From: a bacterium
GTDB lineage: Bacteria > Patescibacteriota > Minisyncoccia > Moranbacterales > UBA2206
Direction: 5' to 3'
Length of the DNA stretch: 38,142 bases
Assembly: GCA_021788105.1 (NCBI GenBank)
Contig: JAJYKZ010000010.1
Location: forward strand, 1 to 38,142
How positions within the stretch are numbered: the first letter of the stretch is position 1; each line of letters begins with the position of its first letter. Made by a program: the position numbers and the translations under genes. The notes under the pieces were generated by a model, which saw only the letters and a program-made list of their open reading frames with translations, was not told where the DNA came from and ran no database searches. This document shows, one piece after another, positions 37,777-38,142 of this stretch.

Positions 37777-38142
37777 ATGCATAAATCAAAAATATTTTTG
37801 ATTCTGTCCCTGAGTTTTATTGGCGGAATTTTTCTGGCATCTTTTACCGGAAAAATTGTTGACGCCTTTTTTCTTTTTTCGGCGTTGATTTTTTCTTTGA
37901 TAATTCTGGTTGTGTTTTACAAAAATAAAGCTGCCAGCCTCGCGGCTTTTTTGATTTTGTTTTTTATCCTGGGAATCTATCTTACCGACATCCGATTGGA
38001 AAAATTAAATCATCTTGAACTGGCCGGGAAAAACTTTTCCGGGACGGTTACAGTCATCAAAGAGCCGGTTTTTTCTGAAAAAAATCAAAAATTGACCGTT
38101 GCGACCTCGGCCGGGTTAAAAATTTCAGTAAACGCGAATTCT
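37777..38142 (+). CDS. comEC: ComEC-like DNA-uptake channel, N-terminal fragment
   Basis: Open from the ATG to the window edge with 122 codons and no stop. Residues ~4-70 hold several hydrophobic helices (FLILSLSFIGGIFLAS, FFLFSALIFSLIILVV, LAAFLILFFILGIYL). A beta-rich start follows, FSGTVTVIKEPVFSE, matching the N-terminal DUF4131 region of ComEC, the channel for transforming DNA. The competence barrel and nuclease-like domain lie outside the window. Assignment rests on this N-terminal pattern and is moderate. With dprA it supports natural transformation. Confidence 0.7.
   Translation, partial: MHKSKIFLILSLSFIGGIFLASFTGKIVDAFFLFSALIFSLIILVVFYKNKAASLAAFLILFFILGIYLTDIRLEKLNHLELAGKNFSGTVTVIKEPVFSEKNQKLTVATSAGLKISVNANS

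Overview
The window looks like a piece of chromosome from a Candidate Phyla Radiation bacterium (Patescibacteria, probably the Parcubacteria side). This is inferred from gene content, not from a database search. The supports are short, tightly packed genes with AT-rich spacers, a membrane-anchored Clp-type ATPase, a LolD/MacB-type ATPase with an extra C-terminal domain, secreted Cys/Gly/Ser-rich repeat proteins, an LPXTG-type surface protein, and a class III ribonucleotide reductase with NrdR and a radical-SAM activase. TAG, TGA and TAA all end clear genes, so the standard bacterial code applies and the UGA-recoding lineages are unlikely.

Layout, left to right. 1-4760: ABC exporter ATPase and permease, a divergent FolD, and an MFS transporter on the minus strand. 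4785-9182: tRNA-Leu(CAA), then parA, parB and the membrane Clp ATPase. 9184-12431: a bifunctional RelA/SpoT protein (minus strand), a small winged-helix regulator bracketed by two copies of a 29-bp palindromic repeat, a macrodomain protein and a short TspO. 12478-18763: a small PUR-type nucleic-acid-binding protein under a LexA-like promoter, then a minus-strand run of topA, dprA, pth and an LCP (LytR-CpsA-Psr) protein. 18853-22098: lepB, hisS, a HIT protein, rpsU and a YqeY protein. 22256-26960: LPXTG surface protein, ybeY, dgkA, ftsA, ftsZ. 27094-31419: a membrane-anchored small protein behind a poly-G promoter, a large secreted repeat protein, lexA and a sedolisin-type protease. 31500-33376: an AT-rich restriction-modification island whose nuclease is broken by an in-frame TAG. 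33675-37709: nrdR, nrdD, the activase, a DUF167 protein and a small unknown. The window ends inside a comEC-like gene.

The genes cover segregation and division (parAB, ftsA, ftsZ), envelope and secretion (lepB, LCP, LPXTG protein, sedolisin), DNA uptake and protection (dprA, comEC, restriction-modification), DNA-damage control (lexA and its probable target) and anaerobic dNTP synthesis (nrdR-nrdD-activase).

The strongest new observation is a 54-bp promoter/operator block found twice with identical spacing, once before lexA and once before the PUR-type gene 17 kb away. It combines a DnaA-box-like TTATCCACA, a TTGACA promoter and an AGTGATA-N3-TATCACT palindrome, and suggests a small LexA regulon. 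Other points of interest are the nonsense-interrupted restriction nuclease, a G9 tract inside a promoter spacer, a Clp ATPase with a degenerate first ATP site, the paired palindromes around a small regulator, and -10 boxes placed so close to start codons that several transcripts should be leaderless.
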